Position numbers and translations under genes: made by a program. From Robertmurraya_A mangrovi (GTDB taxonomy: Bacteria > Bacillota > Bacilli > Bacillales > Cytobacillaceae), in assembly GCF_034427655.1 (NCBI RefSeq), contig NZ_JAXOFX010000011.1, positions 75,253-139,252 on the forward strand: a stretch of DNA of 64,000 bases, given 5' to 3'. A model generated the notes under the pieces. The model saw nothing but the letters and a program-made list of their open reading frames with translations, made no database searches and had not been told where the DNA came from. This document shows positions 16,118-25,642 of the stretch, one piece after another. The stretch's first letter is position 1; every line of letters begins with the position of its first letter.

Positions 16118-17257
16118 TTATTTATCTCTTGGCGGCCTTTTACCCCAATATTGGTAATAGTCCGTTTTAATAAATCCATTAAACAATTTTCTTTTTTTCG
16201 TTGCTGGTTTTCCAAAGCATTCTTCAAAGTTTTCATTAGATGTCAACATATAGATAGACCAAGTATCTAATGGTGCAAAGGCTTGTCCCATTTCTCGATA
16301 CATTTTTTCAACAGCAGGTTTATCACCTAATCTTTCACCATATGGTGGATTTCCGACTATTACTCCATATTCCTTTGTTGTTGTAAAGTCTCTTACTTGC
16401 ATTTGCTTAAACGTTATTAAATCACCTAGACCGGCTTCAAAAGCATTTTCTTGCGCGATTTTTACCATTCGGTGATCAATATCCATCCCGGTAATATCTA
16501 AAGGTTGATCATACTTAGCTAAATCTTCTACTTCGTTTCTAGCATCTTCCCATACTTGTTCAGGAATCCAATTCCAACTTTCCGAAACAAACTCTCGATT
16601 AAAGCCTGGAGCAATATTTTGTCCAATTAATGCCGCTTCAATCGGAATAGTCCCAGACCCACAAAATGGATCAACAAAAGCTTTATCAGAGTTCCAGTTT
16701 GTTAATAACACTAAAGCAGCAGCTAAGGTTTCTTTTAATGGTGCCTCCCCCTGGTCTGCTCTATAACCACGTTTATGTAAACCAACTCCACTTGCGTCGA
16801 TTGTAAGAAAGGCAATGTCTTTTTGAAGTGCTATTTCAATTTTGAAAAGAGGGCCGTTTTCTTCAAACCAACTTGTACGCTTGTATTGTGTTCTTAAGCG
16901 TTCAACAATTGCTTTCTTAACAATAGCCTGGCAATCAGAAACACTGAATAATTTTGATTTAACGGATTTACCTGAAACAGGAAATTCAGCATTTTCAGGT
17001 AAAAATTGCTCCCACGGAAGTGCCTTTGTTTTCTCAAAAAGCTCATCAAAGGTGGTCGCTTTGAATTCCCCCACTTTGATACGAATTCTATCGGCTGTGC
17101 GCAACCATAGGTTACTGCGCACGATTGCTCTTTCGTCACCTTTATATGTAACTCGGCCATTTTCTACTTCACAATCATAGCCTAAGTCACGTACTTCTTT
17201 CGCTACAATAGCTTCTAAGCCCATTGCTGATGTAGCGATAATATTAAATTTTGACAT
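16118..17257 (-). CDS. ypsC: THUMP-domain RNA methyltransferase YpsC (RlmL-like)
   Basis: 379 residues: an N-terminal ferredoxin-like/THUMP region (about 1-150) for RNA binding and a class I SAM-dependent methyltransferase domain with DPFCGSGTIPIEAA (motif I region) and catalytic VGNPPYGER. The NPPY motif marks N-methylation of an exocyclic amine, as in RlmL, which makes m2G in 23S rRNA. The protein matches the N-terminal methyltransferase half of E. coli RlmL. It is 10 bp downstream of the GGDEF-EAL gene and precedes a terminator. The specific target nucleotide is inferred from homology only. Confidence 0.9.
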   Translation of the reverse strand: MSKFNIIATSAMGLEAIVAKEVRDLGYDCEVENGRVTYKGDERAIVRSNLWLRTADRIRIKVGEFKATTFDELFEKTKALPWEQFLPENAEFPVSGKSVKSKLFSVSDCQAIVKKAIVERLRTQYKRTSWFEENGPLFKIEIALQKDIAFLTIDASGVGLHKRGYRADQGEAPLKETLAAALVLLTNWNSDKAFVDPFCGSGTIPIEAALIGQNIAPGFNREFVSESWNWIPEQVWEDARNEVEDLAKYDQPLDITGMDIDHRMVKIAQENAFEAGLGDLITFKQMQVRDFTTTKEYGVIVGNPPYGERLGDKPAVEKMYREMGQAFAPLDTWSIYMLTSNENFEECFGKPATKKRKLFNGFIKTDYYQYWGKRPPRDK

Positions 17258-17267
17258 ATTTTCACCC

Positions 17268-19334
17268 TTACTTTAATAATTCTTGATCCCAATTTTCTAA
17301 TAGATAAATAAGGTCATGAAGCTCAAGCGGCTTAGTAATATAATACCCTTGAATAATATCGCAATTTTCTTCCTTTAGGAAATCAAATTGTTTTTTCGTC
17401 TCAACACCCTCGGCTACTACTTTTAGATGCAGCCTGTGTGCCATCGTTATGATCGCTTGCACAATGGATATATCTTCTTCATACACACCTAATTTTTTTA
17501 TGAAACTTTGATCTATTTTTAACGTATCTATTGGAAAACGATTTAGGTAGCTTAGAGAAGAATATCCTGTACCAAAATCATCTACTGATAGCTTTAGACC
17601 CAATTGTTTTAGTTTAACTAATTTATTAATTGATTCCGTTGCTTTTGGCATAATCATACTTTCAGTTAACTCGAGTTCTAACAAGTGAGGATTTACATTC
17701 GTATGATGAATCGTATGGTAAATTGATTTAACAAAGCTGTCCTGATTAAAATGATAGGCAGAAATATTAACACTCATTCTTATTTTTGAAAAGCCTAAAA
17801 GATGAAGATTTTGAATATCTTCACAAGCTTTTTTCAACACCCACTCACTTATCGGTATAATGAGACCCGTTTCCTCAGCGAGTGGGATAAAATCAGCAGG
17901 AGAAACAATGCCCATCTCTTCTTGTTTCCAACGAAGAAGAGCCTCTACACCAATAATTTCCCTTGTCTCACTATCAACCTGTGGATGATATACTAGGAAA
18001 AATTCATCTTTTTCAACAGCTTTACGTAAATAATTTTCCATTTTAAGCTGCTTAGTTTCATCTTGGTGCATATCACTATGATAGAGTTCATACTGATTAC
18101 GACCTGATGATTTCGCCTGATACATGGCTTTATCTGCATTTCTAATTAATGACTCCATTGATAGGCCATCTAATGGATAAAGGCTTATTCCAATACTGGT
18201 TGATATGTAAACCTCTTGGTTTTCTAGAAGGAAAGATTGTGTTAAAGAATGGATAATGTTTTCAGCTATATGGACCGCTTCTCTCGGGTGCTTGATGTTT
18301 GGTAGAACGATTACAAATTCATCTCCACCAAGCCTTGCAATCATATCTTTATTTTTTATCAAATTCTTTAACCGCTCTGACACTTTTTTTAATAAAAGGT
18401 CTCCATAACTATGACCGAGTGTATCATTAATTTGCTTAAATCGATCTAAATCCAAAAATAATATTGCTAGTTGTTGATTATATTTGGCAGCCGTTTCAAT
18501 CAAACTGTTTAAGCGCTTATTTAAAGAATATCGATTAGCGACACCAGTTAATGCATCGAAATGAGCTAATTTTCTTAGCTGATCCTCTGCATGCTTCCGA
18601 TCCGTAATATCTGAAAATACTGCAACGTGGTTTGTAACCTTACCTTCATCATCCTTGATTGAACTAATGGTTAACCATTCTGGAAAAATTTCACCGTTTT
18701 TCCGCTTATTCCAAATTTCGCCCTTCCAACTTCCATGTTTTTTTATTTGTGTCCACATTTCATTGTAAAAGGTTTGATCATGTATTCCCGATTGTAATAG
18801 ACTTGGATTTAGTCCTAGTACTTCCTCTTTAGTATAACCAGTTACCACCTCAAAAGCTGGATTTACAGAAAGAATGGTGCCCTTTTCATCAGTAATAAGC
18901 ACTCCCTCACTAGTATTTTCCAAAACTTTTGCGGCTAATCTTATCTCTTTTTGAGAATGCTTCTGCTTGGTTATATCTCTAAATACAACGACATAATTAT
19001 TTGTAGTACCATCAGCTTGAGACACCTTACGAATGTTCATCCATTCAGGATATACATCTTTGTTTTTTCTAATTTTCGTTACTTCACCTTTCCACTTGCC
19101 TTCTGAACATACCTTAGAGGTAACGGTTTCATATTCGGCTAGATGATGAAATAACATTGAAAAAGGTTTCCCTAGTATTTCTTCTTCAGTGAAATCTGTT
19201 ACTTTTTGTGCCCATGGATTTAACGATATAATATTCAACTGTTGATCCAGAACAATAATACCTTCCTGCATATGATTGAACACAATTTCTGATAGGGAAT
19301 CATTATTCTTTACTTTTAATTTCACATTAGACAT
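17268..19334 (-). CDS. PAS-PAS-GGDEF-EAL cyclic-di-GMP enzyme
   Basis: 688 residues without a membrane segment. Two PAS domains (about 12-125 and 133-248) each contain the GxxPE-like W-K-G-E...K-D-G/YPEW pattern, then GGDEF (active-site GGDEF at 336-340) and EAL (EALLRW, later DDFGTGYSSL). Both catalytic signatures look intact, so it could make and break c-di-GMP. The inhibitory I-site RxxD is degenerate (KNKD at 327-330). PAS sensing of redox or ligand is likely. It is the only c-di-GMP gene in the window and sits ahead of ypsC in the same orientation. Confidence 0.93.
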   Translation of the reverse strand: MSNVKLKVKNNDSLSEIVFNHMQEGIIVLDQQLNIISLNPWAQKVTDFTEEEILGKPFSMLFHHLAEYETVTSKVCSEGKWKGEVTKIRKNKDVYPEWMNIRKVSQADGTTNNYVVVFRDITKQKHSQKEIRLAAKVLENTSEGVLITDEKGTILSVNPAFEVVTGYTKEEVLGLNPSLLQSGIHDQTFYNEMWTQIKKHGSWKGEIWNKRKNGEIFPEWLTISSIKDDEGKVTNHVAVFSDITDRKHAEDQLRKLAHFDALTGVANRYSLNKRLNSLIETAAKYNQQLAILFLDLDRFKQINDTLGHSYGDLLLKKVSERLKNLIKNKDMIARLGGDEFVIVLPNIKHPREAVHIAENIIHSLTQSFLLENQEVYISTSIGISLYPLDGLSMESLIRNADKAMYQAKSSGRNQYELYHSDMHQDETKQLKMENYLRKAVEKDEFFLVYHPQVDSETREIIGVEALLRWKQEEMGIVSPADFIPLAEETGLIIPISEWVLKKACEDIQNLHLLGFSKIRMSVNISAYHFNQDSFVKSIYHTIHHTNVNPHLLELELTESMIMPKATESINKLVKLKQLGLKLSVDDFGTGYSSLSYLNRFPIDTLKIDQSFIKKLGVYEEDISIVQAIITMAHRLHLKVVAEGVETKKQFDFLKEENCDIIQGYYITKPLELHDLIYLLENWDQELLK

Positions 19335-19500
19335 AAAAAGCCCCCAAGATGTAACTTGAATCTAACAAACAGATATGTATTTAATTAAAAAAAATCAGTC
19401 ATTTGAACTATTACTGTGTAATAATACCTATATAAATTATCCCGTTTTTTGATCCATCTTGCTATATGTAAAATATTCCAAGTTGTGAATATATAAGAAA

Positions 19501-19520
19501 AGCTCTCCTCAAGGAGAGCT
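19501..19520 (-). terminator. rnpB terminator
   Basis: AGCTCTCCT and AGGAGAGCT form a stem with a very short loop; on the minus strand it runs into TTTTCTTATATATTC. Confidence 0.85.
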
Positions 19521-19542
19521 AAATAATAACACTCATACTATT

Positions 19543-19957
19543 GTTAATAACGTTCTGTAAGCCATGTTTTGTTCCTTTGTACTACAAACGACTATTCGTC
19601 TCGTACTCCGGTGGTAATCATCTATCTACAGAATGAAAATTCACTCTGTCCTTCTCCTCGTTCAAATTCCTAAGAGAAAGTGCCCCTACCATCATTTGGG
19701 TTTCTCGCTCGTGGGGTTTACCTCGTTCCACCCTATTCATTTCTAAATAGGCTCCGTCACTGTGGCACTTTAAAGGTATTCATGCCATATCCAAAGGACT
19801 TAGGCATTTTCCCTGCCGTCAGCCAAGCCAAAGCCTAGCTGCCCTAGCTTATGAATTCGCTAGGCACGAACACTACGAGCATCTCAGCTCGTGCGAGCAT
19901 GGACTTTCCTCTACAAGTCGCAAAGCTTCTTGCAGCGATTACCCGAACGCTATTAAC
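19543..19957 (-). ncRNA. rnpB: RNase P RNA, Bacillus (B) type
   Basis: About 415 nt on the minus strand. The ends form the P1 helix: GTTAATAGCGTTC at 19957-19945 pairs over 13 positions (one G-U) with GAACGTTATTAAC at 19555-19543. Conserved elements include GAGGAAAGTCC, the GTGCCACAGTGACG and GGTAAACCCC stretches, and ACAGAACG near the 3' end. It is the catalytic RNA that matures tRNA 5' ends. Position between ypsC and gpsB matches B. subtilis. A promoter lies at 19969-19997. Confidence 0.96.
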
Positions 19958-19968
19958 GATACATTCTT

Positions 19969-19997
19969 ATTATATGTAATCGGAAGTTGAATAGCAA
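19969..19997 (-). promoter_or_regulatory. rnpB promoter
   Basis: TTGCTA (19997-19992), 17 nt, TATAAT (19974-19969) on the minus strand. Start predicted near 19962, a few bases before the P1 helix. Confidence 0.75.
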
Positions 19998-20056
19998 TGG
20001 TAATAAACTAGAAAATATTACAGATTATGTTAACTCAACATATTCAGCAATGAATT

Positions 20057-20368
20057 TTAGTCGTATAACTTACTACCGAATACATGTTTCTCTAGATTTG
20101 ATAAGCGTTTTAGTATATCAAAGTTTGTAGTTCCTGCTGTTTGTGGTGTTGCTGGGCGTCTAGAAGATTCATCAAGCTGCTTCTTTAATCTCGCGTTTTC
20201 TTGAAGAAGTTCATCGTATTCTTGATGCATTGCCTCATAATCCTTTATAACCAAATCTAAAAACTTATCTACATCCTCAGGCTTATATCCACGCATAGCC
20301 GTTTTAAACTCTTTTTCTAGGATATCTTTCGCTGTTAAATTAATTTTATCGGATAACAAATTACTCAC
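20057..20368 (-). CDS. gpsB: Cell-division protein GpsB
   Basis: 103 residues, the size and architecture of GpsB: a DivIVA-like N-terminal domain with ILEKEFKTAMRGYKPEDVDKFLD split here by MRGY, a coiled coil (about 40-75), a proline/serine linker and a short C-terminal helix (NFDILKRLSNLEKHVFG). GpsB is a cytoplasmic adaptor that docks on the tails of PBP1 and other wall enzymes and moves them between side wall and septum. Its main client in B. subtilis, PonA, is encoded in this window at 34905. Confidence 0.95.
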   Translation of the reverse strand: MSNLLSDKINLTAKDILEKEFKTAMRGYKPEDVDKFLDLVIKDYEAMHQEYDELLQENARLKKQLDESSRRPATPQTAGTTNFDILKRLSNLEKHVFGSKLYD

Positions 20369-20489
20369 CTCGATATTCGAACAATCATTAATAACATTTT
20401 TTCAAAAATATGCAGTTTTGTCAATTTATCTTTCTGCAAGGCCAAATATTTTTACTGTAAAAAACAGTGGTCCTTCGAGTTATTTCTCT

Positions 20490-21077
20490 CTAAAACCCTT
20501 GTTTCTTTAGTTGTTCTTCTTCTACTGCTAACTGCAATTCATAAAAATCAATTAATTGTAGTTCGTAATCTTTATTTTGTTTGTATGACATGGCCATTTC
20601 ATACATAAATTTTGGACTGCCTTCTTTTTCGGTATCATATAAGAGAACTAATACGTCACTTTTTTCGATTAGGAATTGATTTTTCATACGAAATTGCCAA
20701 GGCTTCTCGTATCCTTTTTTACTAACAGAATCAATATAATCTGCTTGAGCAAGGACCGATTCATACCATTCCTTATTTGTATCGCTCCACTTGTCTTCTT
20801 GTTGCAAAAATGGAGTAATAACAGCAAGCTGTAAATATTCATATCCTTCCATCTGCAAGTCAAAAACAATTTCTGCAGTCCAAAGTTCAACACCTAATTG
20901 GCCACTGATTAGAACCCACTCTAGTCCTTCCTCAAGTAAACTAATTAATTTCTTTCTAATCGCTAACTTTATATAGTAGATACTAGGTTCATTTTGTTTA
21001 AATATTCCTAATTCATATGGCTTATATCCCGATACTACAGCAACTTTAGCCAAACTTCTCTTGAAACCCCATTTCAT
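20490..21077 (-). CDS. ypsA: SLOG-superfamily protein YpsA (DUF1273)
   Basis: 195 residues. The N-terminal VVSGYKPYELGIF and the central WVLISGQLGVELWTAEI fit the YpsA/SLOG Rossmann fold with its GG/SGxxG nucleotide-binding stretch, here SGQLGVE. B. subtilis YpsA contributes to oxidative-stress resistance and its overproduction inhibits division; it is placed next to gpsB in many Firmicutes. The ligand is thought to be a nucleotide derivative such as ADP-ribose or NAD. Complete, no oddities. Confidence 0.92.
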   Translation of the reverse strand: MKWGFKRSLAKVAVVSGYKPYELGIFKQNEPSIYYIKLAIRKKLISLLEEGLEWVLISGQLGVELWTAEIVFDLQMEGYEYLQLAVITPFLQQEDKWSDTNKEWYESVLAQADYIDSVSKKGYEKPWQFRMKNQFLIEKSDVLVLLYDTEKEGSPKFMYEMAMSYKQNKDYELQLIDFYELQLAVEEEQLKKQGF

Positions 21078-21164
21078 TTATATGTATTTTTATATTTTTT
21101 TATGGCTCTTAAATATAAAATTATTGCTCCTAGCTTTGTTTTAGACAAAGCCTTTGTATGAGAA

Positions 21165-21190
21165 AGCAAGGGTTAAATGTTTAACCCTTG
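21165..21190 (-). terminator. Palindromic terminator after cotD
   Basis: GCAAGGGTTAAA and TTTAACCCTTGC form a near-perfect stem about 15 bp after the cotD stop on its coding strand. Confidence 0.7.
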
Positions 21191-21203
21191 CCAAAATAAA
21201 TAC

Positions 21204-21533
21204 TTACCTAAATCCTGGGCCAGCACCGAATCCTGGGCCAGCGCCGAATCCAGGACCTGCTCCAAATCCTGGGCCTGCCCCAAATCCTGGGCCAGCTGCT
21301 GGACCACCGAAAGGTACTGGTCCTGGAGGAACCACCACGTTTGAAGTTGATACTTCATTTACTACTGATTGAGTGTGTGGGAAGCTGTGTTGGTTTTGAT
21401 AGTGAATATGATTCACCGTTGTAGTATGGCTCGGATGAATGTGAGGCACAATGTTGTTAGTAAAAGTATGATTTACACAGCACTTTGTTGGATGAACAAC
21501 CGCTGGTAAAATATTTGTTGGTCTGCAATGCAT
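21204..21533 (-). CDS. cotD: Spore coat protein CotD
   Basis: 109 residues. The N-terminus (HCRPTNILPAVVHPTKCCVNHTFTN) and the His/Thr-rich middle with VPHIHPSH and VNHIHYQNQH are characteristic of CotD, an inner-coat spore protein made under late mother-cell control. The C-terminus consists of five GPGFGA-type repeats encoded by an 18-bp tandem array (21208-21297) that B. subtilis CotD lacks as far as I recall. Position after ypsA and before yprB is conserved. Low-complexity, cross-linkable composition fits a coat structural role. Confidence 0.9.
   Translation of the reverse strand: MHCRPTNILPAVVHPTKCCVNHTFTNNIVPHIHPSHTTTVNHIHYQNQHSFPHTQSVVNEVSTSNVVVPPGPVPFGGPAAGPGFGAGPGFGAGPGFGAGPGFGAGPGFR
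21208..21297 (-). repeat. Five 18-bp tandem repeats in cotD
   Basis: Five head-to-tail units of the type CCGAATCCTGGGCCAGCG, differing by a few third-position changes, encode GPGFGA repeats. Unit length is a multiple of three, so copy-number change keeps frame. Confidence 0.9.
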
Positions 21534-21982
21534 ATAAACAATCTCCCTTCAAATAGTTGTTTTGTTTTTACATTAACAGCCTATGATAGGGAGGGGAATC
21601 TTGTACTAATTAAAACACCTAATTTTATAATGTTTTTCACTTGTTATATTTTACCACTATAAAATCATCTATTTAAAAATGTCTAATTAAAAAAATGTGT
21701 AGAAATTATCTTTCATACTTGTTAGGATAAACGCTGTTAAACAAACCATAAGGAAAAATAGAAATAATATTGCCTTATACATAAAACTCGTTACACTCCT
21801 CTATTTTAAGGCTCATTACATAAGAATTTCGCCTTTCCATTAATCAACCGTACAACTCTACATTTTACAGCTACACAGAGGTACAGACAACTAGGAAATA
21901 GTGGATTTAACCCATTTGTAATATGAACATTTTGTGACAGTTTTATGTTGAAATCCTCACGCTTATCCTATCTTTTTAGACG
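21534..21982. other. AT-rich intergenic region between cotD and mrfB
   Basis: Holds the cotD promoter and one possible 31-codon frame (21687-21782). No other structure is recognised. Confidence 0.4.
21687..21782 (-). CDS. Possible 31-residue single-pass membrane peptide
   Basis: ATG at 21782 to TAA at 21687 encodes MYKAILFLFFLMVCLTAFIL followed by an eleven-residue polar tail, a plausible single transmembrane peptide. GAGGAG occurs upstream but 13 nt from the ATG, longer than normal. No known family is recognised and no promoter is obvious; it may be a chance frame in AT-rich DNA. Confidence 0.3.
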   Translation of the reverse strand: MYKAILFLFFLMVCLTAFILTSMKDNFYTFF

Positions 21983-23269
21983 TTAAAGAGACTGGGATGT
22001 TCCTAACCTTCTCTTTAAACGGATCATTCTTTTTTCAACTTCATCTGTCTTTATCGATAAGTTATGGTTAGCAAGTAAAGAAATCGCTTTTTCAGTGAAT
22101 TCAATGGCTGACAGTACATCTCTCTTTTTATGCTCAAAGACTTTTGCAAGTTCTATACAAGAATGAAAGGCTGATAATGGACATTGCAATTGACTTATGT
22201 TTTCCCATAATTCAATAGCTTGCTCCAAATCTCCACTCCTTTTAAACTGCATGGCCAGTTCAAATTTTGCTCTTACCGCATCCATTTCTTGTCCATTGGA
22301 TATTTGGGAGAAGGTCTCTTTGGCAGCTTTAGACTCTTTAATATACGCATACCAACGGCCTACCTCATACTTTTCTTTTACTGTCTGATTATCGTCCAAT
22401 GAAAGCAGTTGAAAGGTTAAATGAGTGTATAAGGTGATAAGAGATAAAATGTCCATTTCATTATGTTTTAGCATCCCCATCATTCCTTCTGGATCTTTAC
22501 GTTCGACGAAATCAAAATAAATCATAGGGGCTAAAAAGCCTGGAACATCATCCACCCTTTTTATATCTAAAACCTCTTTTTCTACTATAGAGAGCTTTAA
22601 TCGCTCTAGTTTATGTTTCCATAATCTTCTGGCTGCATGAAATAAATCAAAATGTCCGAAAGATGGAAGCTTTGGCACATGATCTCGAATAAGAGTATGT
22701 CTTGTTTTTACTTGGGGCCAATCAAAAGCTTTCCCATTATATGTAACAAGATTTTCGTAATCAACACTTTCTAAAAAGCTAGTATATAAAGGAACCTCTG
22801 CGCCTGGATGGGGTAGAATATGCTGTTTTAAGACGATATGGTCTTCCATTAAGCTAGCATGTCCGAGCAGAAAAATGGTATTACCTGTTCCACCACCAAG
22901 GCCTGTTGTTTCTGTATCAAAGAAAAAGAGTTGATCCGGACGAAATCCCTTTGCAGAAAGAGGATGTGTATAACTCGTGTTATTCCAAGCCTCTATTGCA
23001 TCTATAAATTCAGATAATCTATATTTTCCATATTGCATTTCTAGTGGATATTTTACTTCTCGAACGAGACAGTACTCCTCTCCTACATAAAAAGGGCTTA
23101 CACCAAACGTTTCCCATTCAGTTAGAAAGGGAATGTTCCCTTTCTTTTCAATTGGTTTCTGTTTTTTCTTTTCAATTGGTTTCTGTTTTTCGTCACTCAT
23201 CATGCTTGTCGTAGAGTCATTACTCATATATGGCTTTAACCGATTAAGCTTATTTTTTAAAGACACCAT
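21983..23269 (-). CDS. mrfB: Exonuclease MrfB (YprB), DNA repair
   Basis: 428 residues from ATG 23269, placed 5 nt after GGGAGG; the longer frame to GTG 23275 has no spacing for that site. A DEDDh exonuclease domain begins with FFDTETTGLGGGTGN and contains LVTYNGKAFDWPQ, and the C-terminal third is TPR-like helical. With MrfA this protein removes mitomycin C adducts from DNA independently of UvrABC in B. subtilis. It follows mrfA by about 35 bp on the same strand. Near the N-terminus a 24-bp unit is duplicated in tandem (KQKPIEKK twice). Confidence 0.92.
   Translation of the reverse strand: MVSLKNKLNRLKPYMSNDSTTSMMSDEKQKPIEKKKQKPIEKKGNIPFLTEWETFGVSPFYVGEEYCLVREVKYPLEMQYGKYRLSEFIDAIEAWNNTSYTHPLSAKGFRPDQLFFFDTETTGLGGGTGNTIFLLGHASLMEDHIVLKQHILPHPGAEVPLYTSFLESVDYENLVTYNGKAFDWPQVKTRHTLIRDHVPKLPSFGHFDLFHAARRLWKHKLERLKLSIVEKEVLDIKRVDDVPGFLAPMIYFDFVERKDPEGMMGMLKHNEMDILSLITLYTHLTFQLLSLDDNQTVKEKYEVGRWYAYIKESKAAKETFSQISNGQEMDAVRAKFELAMQFKRSGDLEQAIELWENISQLQCPLSAFHSCIELAKVFEHKKRDVLSAIEFTEKAISLLANHNLSIKTDEVEKRMIRLKRRLGTSQSL
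23142..23189 (-). repeat. Two exact 24-bp tandem units in mrfB
   Basis: The unit at 23142-23165 is repeated without change at 23166-23189 and encodes KQKPIEKK twice in the linker before the nuclease domain. Confidence 0.85.
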
Positions 23270-23304
23270 TTCCACCTCCCTTAGGAGTTAATTAATTCGA
23301 CTTT

Positions 23305-25581
23305 TTATATCGCGGCCTGATAAAACATATTTAAGATACTTAAAACATCTCTTTTGGCCGTTTCGGATGTAGTATCTGATCCAACACACGAAGGGCAACC
23401 TGAATCACATTGACACTGCTTAACCATTCCGCGAGCTTCATTTAATACATTCTCAATGCCATTATAAATTTTTTCACTTAAACCAATTCCACCGGGATAA
23501 CGGTCATAGAAAAAGATGGTTGGTTTTTCATTGTGCATAGCTTTAACCTGTGGGACAACATGGATATCTTGAGAATCACACATTACAAAAAGTGGAGCAA
23601 TATGCTTTAAAGCATGTGCTGTTCCAACTAGCCCCTGTTCTAGACGTTCTTCGGTCAAGTCTGTTAACTCTCTATTTAATGATATCCATGAAGAGCTAGT
23701 ATGCAGTTCCTCTTCGGGTAAATAAATAGGACCGGAACCAATGTTTTCATGGGTTTCAAATTTAATCTTCTTAAATATGGTTGCTTTTGCCGTAACACTT
23801 ACGTCCCCATAGCCAATTTGCGAAGCTTTTACATCTCGACTTTTGTCTATCTCTAAGACTTTCAGCTCTACAGCTAAATTGGCATCTGTAAAATAATCTA
23901 CATCGACTTCTCTTACAAATGCCTTTTTCTCTTCCCAATCTAGTTTTTCAACCTGAAATTGTGTTCCTTGATGGAGGTATATTGCCTCTTCATGCAATAA
24001 AGTCATCGCAGAGAAACGATCCATTTCCCCAATTACCTTAGCCTTAGCAACATTAGATTGGTCAATGATAATGACGTTTTCTTGTGAAGCCGAACGAAGA
24101 CTAATGTTATGAGCAGGGAAGGCATCGTTCATCCAATACCATTTATCTCCGTTTTGAAACAGTACTCTCTCTTCTACAAGATAATCGAGTACTTCCTCTG
24201 TTTCTAGAGAACCAAATTGCTCCCCTTTTTTAAAAGGAAGCTCAAAGGCTGCACATTTTATATGGTCAATCAAAATAATTAAGTTATCTGGGTTAATTCT
24301 AGCTGTTTCTGGGCTTCTATTAAAAAAGTAATCAGGGTTTTGAATAATATATTGATCAAGAGGGCTTGAGCTGGCAACTAAAATAACGAGTGACTCCCCA
24401 TGCCTCCTACCTGCTCTTCCAGCCTGCTGCCAAGAGCTAGCAATGGAACCAGGGTAGCCAGTCATAATACACACTTGAAGTTGACCAATATCAACTCCTA
24501 ATTCTAAGGCATTTGTACTCACGACTCCGTAAATATCACCATTTCTAAGGCCTTTTTCAATGTCTCTTCGTTCAGTAGGTAAGTACCCGCCTCGATAGCC
24601 TCTAATCGCTTTGGGACCTAATTGATATTTTACTAACTCTTGTAAATAAGTTAATAGTATTTCAACGCGCACCCTACTCCTTGCAAATACGATCGTTTGA
24701 ATCTTATTTTTTAAAAGTGTACCAGCGAGCTTTCTTGCTTCTAGAGTTGCACTTCTTCTTATATTTAGTGGCTTATTTACGATAGGTGGATTGTAAAATA
24801 AAAAGTGCTTTTTTCCACTAGGGGCACCATTATTGTCTATTAACTGCATTTTGCAGTTTGTTAAATTTTCTGCCAGTTCTAATGGGTTCGCAATGGTTGC
24901 TGATGTACAAATAAAGATTGGATTACTCCCGTAATAATTACAAATTCGACGGAGTCGGCGTATCACATTAGCTACATGACTTCCAAAAACACCTCGATAA
25001 ATATGTAATTCATCAATTACAACATATTTTAAGTTTTCAAATAAGGAGACCCATTTTGTATGATGCGGGAGAATGGCTGAATGAAGCATATCCGGGTTCG
25101 TGATAACAACATGACCGGCTTTTCTTACTTTCTCTCTAATATTTGCAGGAGTGTCTCCATCGTACGTATAGCTATTTATGTTAAGTTCAGATTCTTGGAT
25201 AATTTCGTTAATCTCGCTCTTCTGATCCTGAGCAAGAGCCTTTGTTGGAAAAATATACAATGCTCTAGTTCGTGGGTCTTGGACGATAGATTGTAGGACT
25301 GGAAGGTTGTAACAAAGTGTCTTCCCTGATGCTGTAGGAGTTACTGCTACTATACTTTTTCCAGACTGTACTGCTTCGAATGCAGACTTTTGATGAGTAT
25401 ATAACTGATTAATCCCCCGGTTTTGAAGGGTCTTTCTCAATTGTTCGTGTATAGAATTTGGCAGTTCTTCTGTCTTTGCTTCTTTTTCCTCAATTGTCTG
25501 CCAATGTACAATATTTTCTTTAAACGTATCCTCTATTTTTAATTGCTTTAAGAATTCTTGCAAATTTTTACGAACGTTCAT
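23305..25581 (-). CDS. mrfA: DEAD/H helicase MrfA (YprA), DNA repair
   Basis: 758 residues. Walker A TPTASGKT, DELH box in YVVIDELHIYRG, SAT-like CTSAT and QQAGRAGRR motif VI give a superfamily 2 helicase; the C-terminal DUF1998 domain carries the four-cysteine zinc site CQCDSGCPSCVG. MrfA unwinds or translocates on damaged DNA for the partner nuclease MrfB in mitomycin repair. A palindrome resembling a LexA box (CGAAT-N4-GTTCG) lies 62-75 bp upstream of the start. Complete and strongly conserved in arrangement. Confidence 0.94.
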   Translation of the reverse strand: MNVRKNLQEFLKQLKIEDTFKENIVHWQTIEEKEAKTEELPNSIHEQLRKTLQNRGINQLYTHQKSAFEAVQSGKSIVAVTPTASGKTLCYNLPVLQSIVQDPRTRALYIFPTKALAQDQKSEINEIIQESELNINSYTYDGDTPANIREKVRKAGHVVITNPDMLHSAILPHHTKWVSLFENLKYVVIDELHIYRGVFGSHVANVIRRLRRICNYYGSNPIFICTSATIANPLELAENLTNCKMQLIDNNGAPSGKKHFLFYNPPIVNKPLNIRRSATLEARKLAGTLLKNKIQTIVFARSRVRVEILLTYLQELVKYQLGPKAIRGYRGGYLPTERRDIEKGLRNGDIYGVVSTNALELGVDIGQLQVCIMTGYPGSIASSWQQAGRAGRRHGESLVILVASSSPLDQYIIQNPDYFFNRSPETARINPDNLIILIDHIKCAAFELPFKKGEQFGSLETEEVLDYLVEERVLFQNGDKWYWMNDAFPAHNISLRSASQENVIIIDQSNVAKAKVIGEMDRFSAMTLLHEEAIYLHQGTQFQVEKLDWEEKKAFVREVDVDYFTDANLAVELKVLEIDKSRDVKASQIGYGDVSVTAKATIFKKIKFETHENIGSGPIYLPEEELHTSSSWISLNRELTDLTEERLEQGLVGTAHALKHIAPLFVMCDSQDIHVVPQVKAMHNEKPTIFFYDRYPGGIGLSEKIYNGIENVLNEARGMVKQCQCDSGCPSCVGSDTTSETAKRDVLSILNMFYQAAI

Positions 25582-25642
25582 GTTCTCACCTCAGGATATT
25601 TCGGCTCCTCATATAGATATAAAGAACCTATATATATAATAT

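Noticed and set aside
21208..21297. Short regular repeats as a possible CRISPR array
   Set aside because: Units are contiguous without spacers and lie in a coding frame (CotD).
21154..21372. Plus-strand frame rich in NPGPAP
   Set aside because: It is the antisense reading of the 18-bp repeats of cotD.
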